Source of the DNA: Paractinoplanes rishiriensis | GTDB taxonomy: Bacteria; Actinomycetota; Actinomycetes; Mycobacteriales; Micromonosporaceae | Reading direction: 5' to 3' | Assembly: GCF_016862375.1 (NCBI RefSeq) | Contig: NZ_BOMV01000115.1 | Span: 1 to 46,205 of the forward strand | Length of the DNA stretch: 46,205 nt | The notes under the pieces: generated by a model | Told to the model about the DNA's origin: nothing | What the model saw: only the letters and a program-made list of their open reading frames with translations | Databases searched by the model: none | Program-made: the position numbers and the translations under genes | Shown: one piece after another, positions 32,725 through 41,719 of the stretch | Layout: each line of letters begins with the position of its first letter | Position numbering within the stretch: the first letter of the stretch is position 1

Positions 32725-34416
32725 GTGGGCGGCAGATGGGCAGCGACTGTTACCGGTCTCTGTACGGTGCTGGGTCTGGCCGCGGTCGGCACCCCGGCGG
32801 TGGCGAGCGGGCCGGCGGTCGACGTGATCGTCCGTACCGCGTCGCCGGACGCGCTGGCCCGGGCCGAGGCGTTCGTGCGCCGGTCCGGTGGCACCGTCGA
32901 GCGGGAACTATCGGTGATCTCCGGATTCGCCGCGCGGGTACCCTCCGGCGCGGTGCCGGAGCTGGAGCGTACGCCGGGGGTGGCCGAGGTCACCGCGGAC
33001 GGCACGGTCCGGATGAAGGGCAAGAAGTGGATCGACGACGGCGGTGTGAACGCGTCGGTCGGCAGCGTCAAGAAGGCGGCGGGCGGTAAGAAGGCCAACA
33101 CCGCGGCGCTGACCGGCGCGGGCATCGGTGTGGCCCTGATCGACTCGGGGGTGGCTCCGGTGCCGGGTCTGATGCAGGCCGGCAAGGTGGTCAACGGGCC
33201 CGATCTCTCATTCGAGTCGCAGACGCCGGGCCTGGTCAACGTCGACAGCTACGGGCACGGCACGCACATGGCCGGCATCATCGCCGGCAACGACCCGGCC
33301 TCCGGTTTCGAGGGTCTGGCACCCGGTGCGAAGCTGATCAGTCTCAAGGTGGCGGCGGCCGATGGTGCCGCCGACGTCTCGCAGGTGATCGCGGCGATCG
33401 ACTGGGTGGTCACCCACCGCAACGATCCGGGCCTCAACATCCGGGTGCTGAACCTCTCGTTCGGCGCCGACTCGACCCAGAGCGCCGTTCTCGACCCGCT
33501 CTCGTACGCGGTCGAGGCGGCCTGGCGCAAGGGCATCGTGGTGGTCGTGGCGGTCGGCAACGACGGACCCACCTCCACTCGGGTCACCATGCCGGCCGCG
33601 AACCCGTACGTGATCGCGGTCGGTGCCGCCGACGCCAACGGCACCGAGATCCGGACCGACGACACGGTGGCCTCGTTCTCGACCCGTGGCAGCGTCGCCC
33701 GGCACGCCGACCTGGTGGCCACCGGCCGGTCCATCGTCTCGCTGCGGGTGCCCGGCTCGTACATCGACACCGAGTACCCGGCCGCCCGGGTGAGCGAGAC
33801 GACGTTCCGTGGCAGCGGCACCTCACAGGCCACCGCCGTGGTCTCCGGTTCCGTCGCGCTGCTCCTGCAACAGCGGCCCGGACTCACCCCGGACCAGGTC
33901 AAGAAGCTGCTGGTGGCCTCGGCCGACCCGCTGGCCGGTGCCGACCCGATCGCGGCCGGTGCGGGACAGCTCGACATCGCCGAGGCGGCCACGCTCACCG
34001 CGCCGCTGAACGCCCGGCAGACCTTCCTGCCGGCCACCGGTCTGGGCACGCTCGAGGGCTCCCGCGGCAGCTCGTACGTCGTGGACTCGGTCACCGGCAG
34101 GGCGCTGACCGGGGAGCGTGACATCTTCGGCGCGCCGTGGCGGCCGCTGGTCTGGACGGCGCTGGCCCGGGACGGCCGGGCCTGGACCGGGGGTACCTGG
34201 AACGGGAACGTCTGGAGCGGTTCGGCCTACAACGGCACGTCGTGGGCATCGGTGACCTGGAACACCGCCACCTGGACGTCGCTGAACTGGGCCGGCCGGC
34301 GCTGGACCGGCACAGACTGGACGGGCCGCGCCTGGACCGGGCGGGCCTGGACCGGACGGGCCTGGACCGCCGGGACCTGGCTGGGCCGGGCCTGGACTGG
34401 CCGGGCCTGGACCTGA
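32725..34416 (+). CDS. Secreted subtilisin-like (S8) serine protease with a C-terminal tryptophan array
   Basis: A 563-residue preproprotein. The signal peptide spans about residues 1-28 (ending GTPAVAS). An I9-like propeptide follows (DVIVRTASPDALARAEAFVR). The catalytic domain carries Asp140 (VALIDSGV), His178 (YGHGTHMAG), an oxyanion Asn (VAVGNDGPTS) and Ser367 (GSGTSQATA), so the triad is complete. The last 90 residues carry an aromatic residue every fifth position, mostly W-T-G-R-A units, to the very end. The start is GTG at 32725, with GGAGGGAG upstream. A strong hairpin follows the stop. The enzyme should be exported and self-processing. The tail may bind the cell wall or a polymer, or form a regular solenoid, but its role is unknown. 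Confidence 0.93.
   Translation: MGGRWAATVTGLCTVLGLAAVGTPAVASGPAVDVIVRTASPDALARAEAFVRRSGGTVERELSVISGFAARVPSGAVPELERTPGVAEVTADGTVRMKGKKWIDDGGVNASVGSVKKAAGGKKANTAALTGAGIGVALIDSGVAPVPGLMQAGKVVNGPDLSFESQTPGLVNVDSYGHGTHMAGIIAGNDPASGFEGLAPGAKLISLKVAAADGAADVSQVIAAIDWVVTHRNDPGLNIRVLNLSFGADSTQSAVLDPLSYAVEAAWRKGIVVVVAVGNDGPTSTRVTMPAANPYVIAVGAADANGTEIRTDDTVASFSTRGSVARHADLVATGRSIVSLRVPGSYIDTEYPAARVSETTFRGSGTSQATAVVSGSVALLLQQRPGLTPDQVKKLLVASADPLAGADPIAAGAGQLDIAEAATLTAPLNARQTFLPATGLGTLEGSRGSSYVVDSVTGRALTGERDIFGAPWRPLVWTALARDGRAWTGGTWNGNVWSGSAYNGTSWASVTWNTATWTSLNWAGRRWTGTDWTGRAWTGRAWTGRAWTAGTWLGRAWTGRAWT
34138..34410 (+). repeat. 15-bp-period coding repeat giving a tryptophan every fifth residue
   Basis: TGG codons occur at 34138 and every 15 bases thereafter to 34408. 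Of 19 positions, 17 are TGG, one is CGG (34168) and one is TAC (34228). The last third is made of near-identical 15-mers of the type CGGGCCTGGACCGGA, so the array has probably grown by slippage or unequal exchange while the phase was conserved. Confidence 0.9.
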
Positions 34417-34466
34417 GGCAAATACAGCGGGCCATGTGCGTGGTTCGAACCTGAGGCAAAGGGTGA

Positions 34467-34498
34467 GACGCCGTCCGGCCTGGTTGCCGGACGGCGTC
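34467..34498 (+). terminator. Strong hairpin terminator after the subtilase gene
   Basis: A perfect 12-bp stem (GACGCCGTCCGG with CCGGACGGCGTC) with an 8-base loop, 50 bases after the stop codon. Before it, ACCTGAGGCAAA occurs twice (34411-34422, including the stop codon, and 34449-34460). Confidence 0.75.
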
Positions 34499-34873
34499 AC
34501 TACTCCGTCGGTTCAGCGGAGATCACCGCCGACGGTGAGCTTTCGCGGGTGTCCCGAACTGACCCGACCCACAAGCCGCCACCCCAGCACCACCCGCTGC
34601 TCCTCTCACCGGCAACAGCGGCGGACGACCGATCCGCACCCACCGGAACGGGATTCCCCTTCGGGTTTCGGCACACCAGGCGGCCCGCGTCGTGAAGATC
34701 AAAATACCCATTTCATCACGACGATGTTTCCCGGGCGGCACGACTCTTCCGTCATCAGGCGTAACCGGGGCAAGGCAAACGTGCACGCCCGGTTCTGAGG
34801 GGGCGGCGGCGCAGCAATGCGCCGTCGCTACCCGGCAGAACGATGTGCTGTGGCCGGCCGATGACGCTGTGGT
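34499..34873. other. 375 bases with no convincing gene
   Basis: Open frames in this stretch lack start signals and recognisable domains. I see nothing definable apart from a slightly lower G+C content around 34690-34740. Confidence 0.4.
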
Positions 34874-35158
34874 TCACGGTGACTTTCTGCGGGGGGTGAG
34901 TGCCCGTGTTGGGTTCGTCGCACGCCGCCGGTCGAGTGATGGCTGCTTTTGCTGCAGCAGGGGCAAGGCGTGGTTGGCCTGCAGCTGTCGAAGCGCGGTT
35001 TCCAGCTGATCGATGGCGGCTTGGAGCCACGTCTGCTCGGCCAGAGGGCGGCGGTAGCGATTCATCGCCCGCTGAAGTTGCCGAAGCGCGAGGAGCTGTT
35101 GGCAGCCGAGTTCGTGGATCAGCGTCGCGGGAATGCGAGGTTCTGGCAGGTCGTCCAC
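34874..35158 (-). CDS. Small hypothetical helical protein
   Basis: A 94-residue open frame from GTG at 35158. It reads DLPEPRIPATLIHELGCQQL, then LRQLQRAMNRYRRPLAEQTW, then LQAAIDQLETALRQLQANHA, a strongly helical, glutamine- and leucine-rich sequence ending in a basic tail. The ribosome binding site is weak (AAAGG). Third positions are G/C-rich as in real genes here. I do not recognise the family. It is isolated, between the subtilase terminator and the frameshifted chemoreceptor. It may be genuine or a fragment of a larger lost gene. Confidence 0.4.
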   Translation of the reverse strand: MDDLPEPRIPATLIHELGCQQLLALRQLQRAMNRYRRPLAEQTWLQAAIDQLETALRQLQANHALPLLQQKQPSLDRRRATNPTRALTPRRKSP

Positions 35159-35428
35159 GCCTTTACGCTACGAGTACTGATACGCCGGCGAAGTCAGTTT
35201 GCGAGGGGAGGCACTCGCGGGGCCGACAGTGGTGTCCTAGCGTTCGGCAGGGTCTGCCCAAAATGATGGCCTTTTGCCAGGGGTGCTGCCGGTGTCTGTC
35301 ACTGGTGTGACGCAACCCGGACCTAACCCACCGACCCTCGGTGGCGGCCCCCTGTCCTGCCCAGCCCCCAGGTGGGCGAAATGAGCGTAAGGCACCGTTC
35401 AACGACGCTTCGGAAGCAGCGCCGGGAA

Positions 35429-37041
35429 TTAGTGGCGGAAGCCGGCGACGATGGTGGTGATTTCGTCGGCGAGCCGGGTCAGGTCGGTGGCGGCTTGCTG
35501 GGTGGCCTCGGCGCCCTGAGCGGTGGTGGCGGCGACGTCGGCAACGCCGGCGACGGTCTGCGCCACGGCACCGCTGTTGCCGGCTGCCTCGGTGACCGAC
35601 CTGCTCATTTCCGCGGTGGTGGCGGTCTGTTGTTCGACGGCGGACGCGATCGTGGTGGTGTAGTCCCCGATCCGTGCGATCACTTCGGTGATCTCGCCGA
35701 TCGCCGATGCGGCGAAGGAGCTGGAGTTCTGGATCGCTCCGATCCTGGCGGTGATCTCCTCGGTGGCCTTGCCGGTCTGCTGCGCGAGGTCCTTGACTTC
35801 GCCGGCGACCACGGCGAAGCCTTTACCCAGCTCGCCGGCCCGCGCTGCTTCAATGGTGGCGTTGAGAGCGAGCAGATTGGTCTGTTCCGCGATGGTGGTG
35901 ATCAGGCGGACAACCTCCCCGATCTCCGCGCTCGCGGTGCAAGCTGTGCGACCTGGGCAGTGGTGCGTTCTGCGACCGCCATGCCCTGCTGGGCGACCTG
36001 TGCGGCCTGTCCCGCGTTCGACGCGATCTCGGTGATCGAGGCGCTCATCTGCTCCGCCCCTGCGGCGATCGACTGGACGCCGGTGTTGACCTCCTCGGTG
36101 GCGTGGGTCGCCGTGGTGGCTTTCGACGTGACGTCACCGGCGCCCGACTGCAGTTGCATGCTGACGGCGGACAGTTCCTCGGCGGCGGCGGCCAGACCGG
36201 ATGCGGTCTGCGCCAGGCGCCCGCCGATAATCTCGCGCAGCCGAAGCGTCGTCGCGTTGAGCGCGTCGCCCAGCTGACCCAATTCGTCGCGGGTGCGCAC
36301 GTCCGCGACGGTGGTTAGGTCGCCGTGCTCCACCCGGCGCAAAGCCGCCACGACGTGCCCGAGCGGGATGCTGATGGACCGCGCCGCGTACAACCCGACG
36401 GTGAGCGCCCCACCCAGCCCCAGCACGAGGACGACGATCAGCAGGGTACGGGCACTGCGGTAGGTCGCCTCCGCCTGCGCGGCACCCGCGCTGGCCTGTG
36501 CCATCTCGAGCTTGCTGAGCCCGCTCAGCGCCTCACTGACGGCGTCGAAGGCCGGGTCGAACTGCTCCCTCTCGGCCGCGGCGACCTCTGCCGTCCGCAG
36601 GGCGCGGCTCGCCGGCAGGATCTGCTCGTCGGTGACCTCGTACATGGTTGCCAGCGCCGTTTCGAACTGTTCGCGGACGGCCTTCTCCTCGTCGGTGCCC
36701 GGAGCCGACGAGTACTGCCTCCACAACTCGGTCAGACCGTTCCGGAAATCGGCGATCTCCTGCTCCCGTTCACGCATACTCGCGGGATCGGTGCTGATGA
36801 CATGCCGCAGAATGGTCGCCCGGACCTCGTTGACGTCGCCGTCGATCTGTGCCAGTGCCGAGATCGGTAGCAAGTTGTTCTCATAGATGCCACCACCGGT
36901 CTCGTCCACCGCGCCGAGCTTGACAATCCCGACCAGGCCGGCCACCACCGCCGCGACCGCGGCGACGCTCACCGCACACAGCACCTTGACCCGCACTGGT
37001 AGATCACCCCACGGGCGGCGACGCCCCTGCCCCTGTGACAT
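35429..37041 (-). pseudogene. Methyl-accepting chemotaxis-type protein disrupted by a single-base deletion
   Basis: The first part (from ATG 37041, with GAGGAGG upstream) encodes TM1, a four-helix-bundle sensor (IYENNLLPISALAQIDGDVN), TM2 (LLIVVLVLGLGGALTVGLY), HAMP and half of the signalling domain, ending in frame at AQVAQL. From about 35940 the expected sequence continues in another frame (TASAEIGEVVRLITTIAEQT, then FAVVAGEVKDLAQQTGKATE) to the stop at 35429. Restoring one G in the CTTGCACC run yields a 537-residue receptor very like the one at 30832-32424, from which it may derive by duplication. As written, the hairpin tip is lost and the product would not signal. A sequencing error is possible. 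Confidence 0.87.
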
Positions 37042-38108
37042 GATCCTCGACCTCCTCGCCGACACGTTCAGTTGACCCGACTGCTGCCTCGCTGCCGCAC
37101 ATCCCTATCCGCCTGTTATCAGGCAATAGCATCCAAAGCCTCAACGAGCACAGAACCCGCAAACACCTCCGGCGATTCGCGTCCCTTCCGTCCGCCATGC
37201 AACCGGTGACCCACAGACACCAGCAGTCCGGCTATCACCCGGCCGGGCATAGGTTTCACCAGAGAGGCGCCAGCGCCCACCCGCAACGGCAGATCGAAGC
37301 CTCAGCCGCCGGCTTCGGTGTCCCCGGCAGCCAGTTGCAGTTCGTGCTCTTCCCGAAGCTTCATGTAGGGAGCCCGCAGTTCTACGCGACGGTGGCGCAG
37401 CGACTCCGGTAGTGTGACCTGCTCGTCGTCGAAGGCGTCAGCGGACACTCGATACCTACGTGGGCCATCACGCTCCTCCGCGTCATGCTGGCCAGGAAGT
37501 GTGCCGGACTTGTGGTCGACACCATCGAGTACCGGTTGTTCGGGTCGAGGTGATCAACCCCGATGTCACTGTGGCGCAGTTCGCTCGGGGCAGGCGAGCC
37601 ATCCCGCTGGGATACCGGCCGTTGGGGTGGTGTTTCATTCCGGTCGTGGCCGTCGTCCGGTGCTCCGGGGGCCTTACGGGCGTCCTCATCCGCCGCAGAC
37701 AAAGCGCGGGTCAGCCGACGCTGACCGGCTTTGTCGCCGACGGTGGCAGCGGACGGAGCCGTTGCGCCCGTACATATTACGCAGGGTCACTGAGATGCAA
37801 AGGGTTCTTACGATCGCGCGCGTGCGGCGCGTACCGAACCGCCGAGACGGCAACAAACGGCCCGGGAACAGGGAAAACGCGGTTCTCATCCTGCCATGTA
37901 TGGTCCACCGCGGTTCGATCCCCGCCCGGTAGCGACGACGTCGTGGACCTGGCGACCGAGGCCGATGTTCGCATCAGCGCCGACCACGAGATTGACGCCA
38001 CTATGACGCAGCGTTTGCTCGACCAGGTCTCGCCCACCCTGCCGGTCACCGGGGCCCAGATCACGGCGTCGCACTGGCCGCCACCGACGTCTTCTCGTCC
38101 TGCAGCGC
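37042..38108. other. About 1.1 kb with no confident gene
   Basis: The best coding-like stretch is on the plus strand at 37413-37556, reading LVVEGVSGHSIPTWAITLLR, then VMLARKCAGLVVDTIEYRLF, then a stop. It has no start codon before an in-frame TAG, so it looks like a gene tail. Other open frames overlap heavily and show no domain. A T-loop-like GGTTCGATC occurs at 37912-37920 but does not fold as a tRNA. Confidence 0.4.
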
Positions 38109-38270
38109 CTACGGTGTCGTTCTCCAGCCCCGGTTCCGTCGACGGACCAGCTGATAAACCGGCCCGACCCCGCAGTTCCAGGCCTGCACGTTACGGTCGG
38201 CGATCCGGCTCTCGACGAACCGGCCGGTGAACCAGCGCTTCGGCAGTTCGCACCGCTGGGATGACGACAC
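38109..38270 (-). CDS. Very small hypothetical frame
   Basis: GTG at 38270 opens 53 codons reading CELPKRWFTGRFVESRIADR, then NVQAWNCGVGPVYQLVRRRN. Codon bias looks real, but there is no clear ribosome binding site, and the surrounding tract is decayed. It may be the tail of a lost gene. Unknown function. Confidence 0.2.
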   Translation of the reverse strand: MSSSQRCELPKRWFTGRFVESRIADRNVQAWNCGVGPVYQLVRRRNRGWRTTP

Positions 38271-38429
38271 GGCAGCGGCGACTCACGTCCAATACCGGGC
38301 ACCTGCCGATTGACGCGTCCAGACCAGTCAGGATGCTTCTCGTCCGCACCGGACTCCCGGCCTCGTACTCTTGATCGCACCGGCGGGCGTTGTACCCGCA
38401 ACCGCCCGCCGGTCCTCCACGCCAGAGCA

Positions 38430-39406
38430 GCCGCAGCGAGATGTGCAACCTCCGGAACGAGCATTATCGGCGGCAAATCAGGTCGCCAGTCGGCGGGCCT
38501 GGGCGAGTCATTGAAGATCGAAAGCGCGAACCGGAGGTCACGGCGTCGGCTTGACCAGTACTTCCGGTCTAAGCGCAAGATCATCACACCGCGTAACGGC
38601 GATCGCTCATGCTGGCCGCTCCGGCGCCGGCGAAGTCGCGCGTTGGCCCGGGCAACCTGCTCCGGTGGCAGCAACGTGGCGAGCCGGTCCGGATCACTCC
38701 ACTCGTCGGCGTCGTGCGGCGCGAACCACGGACTGCCGGTGGCGGCGAGCACCACCGCGTCGCAGAGTACCGGCCCTGGTTGCGGTCCAGGTCGAACCGG
38801 ACCAGTCGGGGATCGTCCAGATGGGCCAGCAGCGGCCACGGCGGCCGGGTCACCGTCGTTGACTACCACCACGGTGAGGTCGCGGTGCGTCCGCGCCAGC
38901 AACGAGCCGCCGCACGGTAGGCCGCGACCTGCGCCCCGAGCATGGCCGTCGCCTCGGCCACCGGCACCGGCTGCCAGCGGGCGCCCTTCGGGACGGTACG
39001 GCCGCTGTTGTGGCGGTGCAGCGTTGCCACCATAATGGCCGGGTAGTCGAGGGTCATGATCCGGCACGATCGGCTGCGCCACAGCAGCCGGGTGTCCTCG
39101 CCGCAGGCTACCGCGTCGAACGGGTGGCGCTCGCGGAACTGGCGGGTGAAACACATCGACGAGCCAGGCCACCCAGGCGAGAGCGCCGCCGGGGTTGCAG
39201 TAGCGCCAGGCGGCTTGCGCCACCGGGTCGTAGAAGAGCAGCGAGCGTACGCCGCAGACGCCCGCCGCTTCGCTGCGCAGGGCATGGACCTGGATGACCA
39301 GTTCCCGGTCCGGGTAGTCCTGGCGCAGGAAACCCTCGATCGCCAGGGGCACGAAGCCCCGGCGCTGATACGTCGGCATGAGACAGGACACCAGAGGCAG
39401 CGACAT
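38430..39406 (-). pseudogene. Glycosyltransferase family 2-like gene broken by several frameshifts
   Basis: The ATG at 39406 (AGGAG upstream) begins SLPLVSCLMPTYQRRGFVPL and AIEGFLRQDYPDRELVI, the N-terminal nucleotide-sugar-binding strand of GT2 enzymes. Further along, in another frame, come GSSMCFTRQFRERHPFDAVA, CGEDTRLLWRS and DYPAIMVATLHRHNSGRTV, matching the acceptor region. Then DLTVVVVNDGDPAAVAA, AHLDDPRLVRFDLDRNQGRY and DEWSDPDRLATLLPPEQVA appear in different frames, as a second GT2-like unit. At least three frame changes are needed to join these parts, so it cannot make a full enzyme. The original protein was probably a two-domain glycosyltransferase. The 3' limit is approximate. Confidence 0.6.
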
Positions 39407-39411
39407 CACGA

Positions 39412-39600
39412 ACTCCTTTGAACTTCTCCGCCAACCTGGCCGCGATCCAGGACGCGACCGCGGACGCGGTGTCGCCCGCCCGAATCTGCCGTTCGGCTAG
39501 GTCGGCCAGATCGTCGAACACTGCGCCACCTGACTCAAGGCCCACCACGACGTCTGCGCTCACTGCGGCCGGGCGCGCAGGGCGGCTGGGGCCGCCCTGC
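39412..39600 (-). pseudogene. Gene tail of unknown function before the glycosyltransferase remnant
   Basis: The minus-strand frame reads VVVGLESGGAVFDDLADLAE, then RQIRAGDTASAVASWIAARL, then AEKFKG, and then runs on into the glycosyltransferase start. It has a coding-like composition but no start codon of its own. It is probably the 3' end of a lost upstream gene that overlapped the glycosyltransferase ribosome binding site. Confidence 0.25.
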
Positions 39601-39618
39601 GGCACGGCCGCGCGTCGG

Positions 39619-40002
39619 TCACACGGCCGTCGGCGCGGTCCAGCGGCCCTTGAACCGGACCGTGTCACATCCGTCCACGGTGACGCGGATGTCGTACCTC
39701 TCGGTTCCGACGACGTAGACCCGCGAGGCCGTCGCACCGGGATCCATGAAGTCAGAGTAGGGGCCACCTTCCCAGGGGCGCCGGATGAAGCTGACCACGG
39801 TGGCGTTCACGTCACCGGTGTTCGTGAGGTCGATTCTGATCTGCCCTTCGTCGGCCTCGTTCACCAGGACCGCCGTCACCGGACAGCAGTTCTGCGTCGC
39901 GCTCGACATCGTCGGTGCGGCGGCTACCGGGCTGGATAGTCCCAGCGAGAAAGCGAACGCCGTCAGCACAAGGGCGGCTGCCCATCGCCGTGTTCCTTGC
40001 AC
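39619..40002 (-). CDS. Small secreted protein of unknown function
   Basis: A 127-residue protein from GTG at 40002, with GAGGAGG 4 bases upstream. A Sec signal peptide covers residues 1-28 (hydrophobic AAALVLTAFAFSLGL, ending PVAAA). The mature part is beta-rich, with NCCPVTAVLVNEADEGQIRI, LTNTGDVNATVVSFIRRPWE and YDIRVTVDGCDTVRFKGRW. It contains a Cys-Cys pair and a third Cys that could form a disulfide outside the cell. I do not recognise the family. It lies in an otherwise decayed tract but has a good ribosome binding site and an intact frame. Confidence 0.65.
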   Translation of the reverse strand: MQGTRRWAAALVLTAFAFSLGLSSPVAAAPTMSSATQNCCPVTAVLVNEADEGQIRIDLTNTGDVNATVVSFIRRPWEGGPYSDFMDPGATASRVYVVGTERYDIRVTVDGCDTVRFKGRWTAPTAV

Positions 40003-40489
40003 GAGTCCTCCTCGGTCGTTTCGGGATGACCGGGGTCCGGGGCCACGTGTGTGTCACCGGTTACCCAGATTCCACCGCAACATAGGAGCAGCGCATGCCA
40101 ACCTGCGCCGGTGTGGGCGCATCAGGCTAGTCCCAGCAGATGCAGACGGCTTGCCGGCCGGAACGCGTCGACTACGATCGCGGCGCCGCGATCGGCGAGG
40201 AGACCACGCCCGGATGACGAAGAAGAAGCCCGCCCGGGTGCCACCGTTGACCGGTTACTGCGCGGCTGGATAACACCTTCCTAAAGACTGCATTTATTTG
40301 GGGTTGTTGCAGCGCTAGGTTTATTCCTGGCGGCCGCTGACGCCGAGCCGTCGACTCAGCTCATGGGTACCCGTTATGTCATCGCGCAGCATCGAATCGA
40401 GACGGCGACGGCGACGCCTGCGACTGAGTAGGAGCCAGCGCCTGGCGGGAAGGCGACTGCCGGATCACACCTGACCTGATCAGGCGCGC
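40003..40489. other. 487 bases with no confident gene
   Basis: It contains a 19-codon frame from ATG 40216 (MTKKKPARVPPLTGYCAAG) and, further right, a start-less stretch with signal-peptide character (LFGVVAALGLFLAAADAEP) ending at 40430. Neither is convincing as a gene. An A+T-rich patch lies at 40285-40325. Confidence 0.35.
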
Positions 40490-41203
40490 TCAGCCTCCTC
40501 CGCCGACGCAACCGTTGCCTCCGCCAGCGGGACCGGCCGGATATACGCCTGCATAGTTCGGCTCAATGGGTTGCCTCCGATGGGTGCGGTGCCAACGTCC
40601 CGGACCGCGGAGGTGCTGCAGGCAATGTCCGCCCGGCATGTCGTGGCACTGCCCGCGGCCGCCGCAGTCGGCTAGGTAGCGACGTCCGCCGCCGATATTC
40701 AGTTCCTGATCCACTCGGAACAGCAGCGGTAGCCCGCCTGGTGCGCCACCTTCATCCTGCTGGGCCAGCCGGTAGGTCATCGCAAGCCCAGCGACCCGGT
40801 TGGCCGCGGCACTTTCCGCACTCACGGCGGACTCAGGCGTGTGGTGCAGGAAGCTCACGAACGCCGTCTGGCAGAACTGCTCGTAGTCGCGGGTGTGCAG
40901 GACGAGCTCATGCCACATGTCGTCAACGATCATCGAGGGCATGGCCAGCCTCGCCTTGGGCTGACGAGCGGCGAGCCGGAACCACTGCCGGGTGGCAGCT
41001 TCCACCGTGCTCACCTTCTCGGCAGACAAAGCCTCGTGGTGGCCGGCGAATCGTAGACGGACGCTGGCGGGGAACTGGTAGGCGTTGATGAAGGCCAGTC
41101 GTCGGGATGCTGCGCGGCTCCGTAATCGCACGTGTGTCATGCCGACAGAGTGCGCCCACTGGTCAAATAGGGCAATCGAGCCGAATAGGTCAGACCGATC
41201 CAT
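40490..41203 (-). CDS. Glycine-rich-domain-containing protein (GRDP/DUF1399-like)
   Basis: A 237-residue protein from ATG 41203. The hallmark is MPSMIVDDMWHELVLHTRDY, then EQFCQTAFVSFLHHTPE, which matches the V-D-x-x-W-H-x-x-x-x-x-T-R-x-Y core of the bacterial relatives of plant glycine-rich-domain proteins. The C-terminus is cysteine/glycine/histidine-rich and ends in GPAGGGNGCVGGGG, which may bind metal or anchor the protein. No signal peptide is seen. The start is uncertain: an alternative ATG lies at 41140, neither has a good ribosome binding site, and an upstream open frame overlaps a transposase remnant. The function of the family is unknown. Confidence 0.65.
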   Translation of the reverse strand: MDRSDLFGSIALFDQWAHSVGMTHVRLRSRAASRRLAFINAYQFPASVRLRFAGHHEALSAEKVSTVEAATRQWFRLAARQPKARLAMPSMIVDDMWHELVLHTRDYEQFCQTAFVSFLHHTPESAVSAESAAANRVAGLAMTYRLAQQDEGGAPGGLPLLFRVDQELNIGGGRRYLADCGGRGQCHDMPGGHCLQHLRGPGRWHRTHRRQPIEPNYAGVYPAGPAGGGNGCVGGGG

Positions 41204-41309
41204 TCGGATGGGCGGCACCGGTTCACGGTCGCCGACAATCGGCTGTGCCGGATAGGTGCGGTGACTCCCGGTGCCCGGCTCGGTCGTGGGTTTGGCCGAC
41301 GAGCGACCA

Positions 41310-41690
41310 CGTTCGCGACTGATTTGACCTCTTCGCCCCGCCAGTCTCGGGCCGCAGGTGATGCAGCTGGGACATGATCTCGGTGCGGGTGTGGCCGAGT
41401 TGGTCCCGGCGGTCGACGAGCAGCCGCGACCCCCGGTGGTGTCGTCGATGACGACGTGCCGCAACCCGGCCGTCCGTAGGGACGACAGCGACGCTGTGCG
41501 CGTCGACCGTGTCGATGTTGTGGCCTTGGCCGGTGGTGAACACTCGGGCCTACGGCTTCGTCGGAACGTCCACTACGGTCTCGCCCTCGGCGACCAGGTG
41601 CTGGGCGACGTGCCGGCCGATGCCGTTGTGGCCCTCGACAGCCCAAGATGCGGTCGGTGGGTTTCAGGAGGGCCAAAGCCCGTGATGGCA
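41310..41690 (-). pseudogene. IS110-type transposase remnant
   Basis: Minus-strand stretches read LALLKPTDRILG, then VEGHNGIGRHVAQHLVAEGE, then TVVDVPTKP, a stop (TAG), then ARVFTTGQGHNIDTVDAHSV. In further frames come LLVDRRDQLGHTRTEIMSQL and HHLRPETGGAKR. These are the RuvC-like N-terminal and central regions of IS110-family (DEDD) transposases. They are spread over several frames, with an internal stop and both ends missing. It lies between the STAS-ATPase gene and the glycine-rich-domain gene. I find no terminal structures. Confidence 0.65.
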
Positions 41691-41719
41691 CCCGCACCCC
41701 GCACCCGGCGCCGTTGCCG

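Noticed and set aside
34326..34416. CRISPR-like or minisatellite array
   Set aside because: The repeat is in frame, has no spacers and encodes the protease tail. No cas genes are present, and no CRISPR array is visible elsewhere in the window.
34441..34456. Second T-loop-like GGTTCGAACC
   Set aside because: No matching tRNA arms. It belongs to the duplicated ACCTGAGGCAAA region before a terminator.
37905..37930. tRNA-like T-loop sequence GGTTCGATC with CCCGC after it
   Set aside because: The flanking stem would pair at only two of five positions, and no acceptor, D or anticodon arms can be built upstream.
40258..40290. Similarity to the 3' end of 16S rRNA (GCGGCTGGAT followed by CACCTTCCT-like bases)
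   Set aside because: Only ten bases match perfectly, the following bases need insertions, and nothing upstream resembles rRNA.
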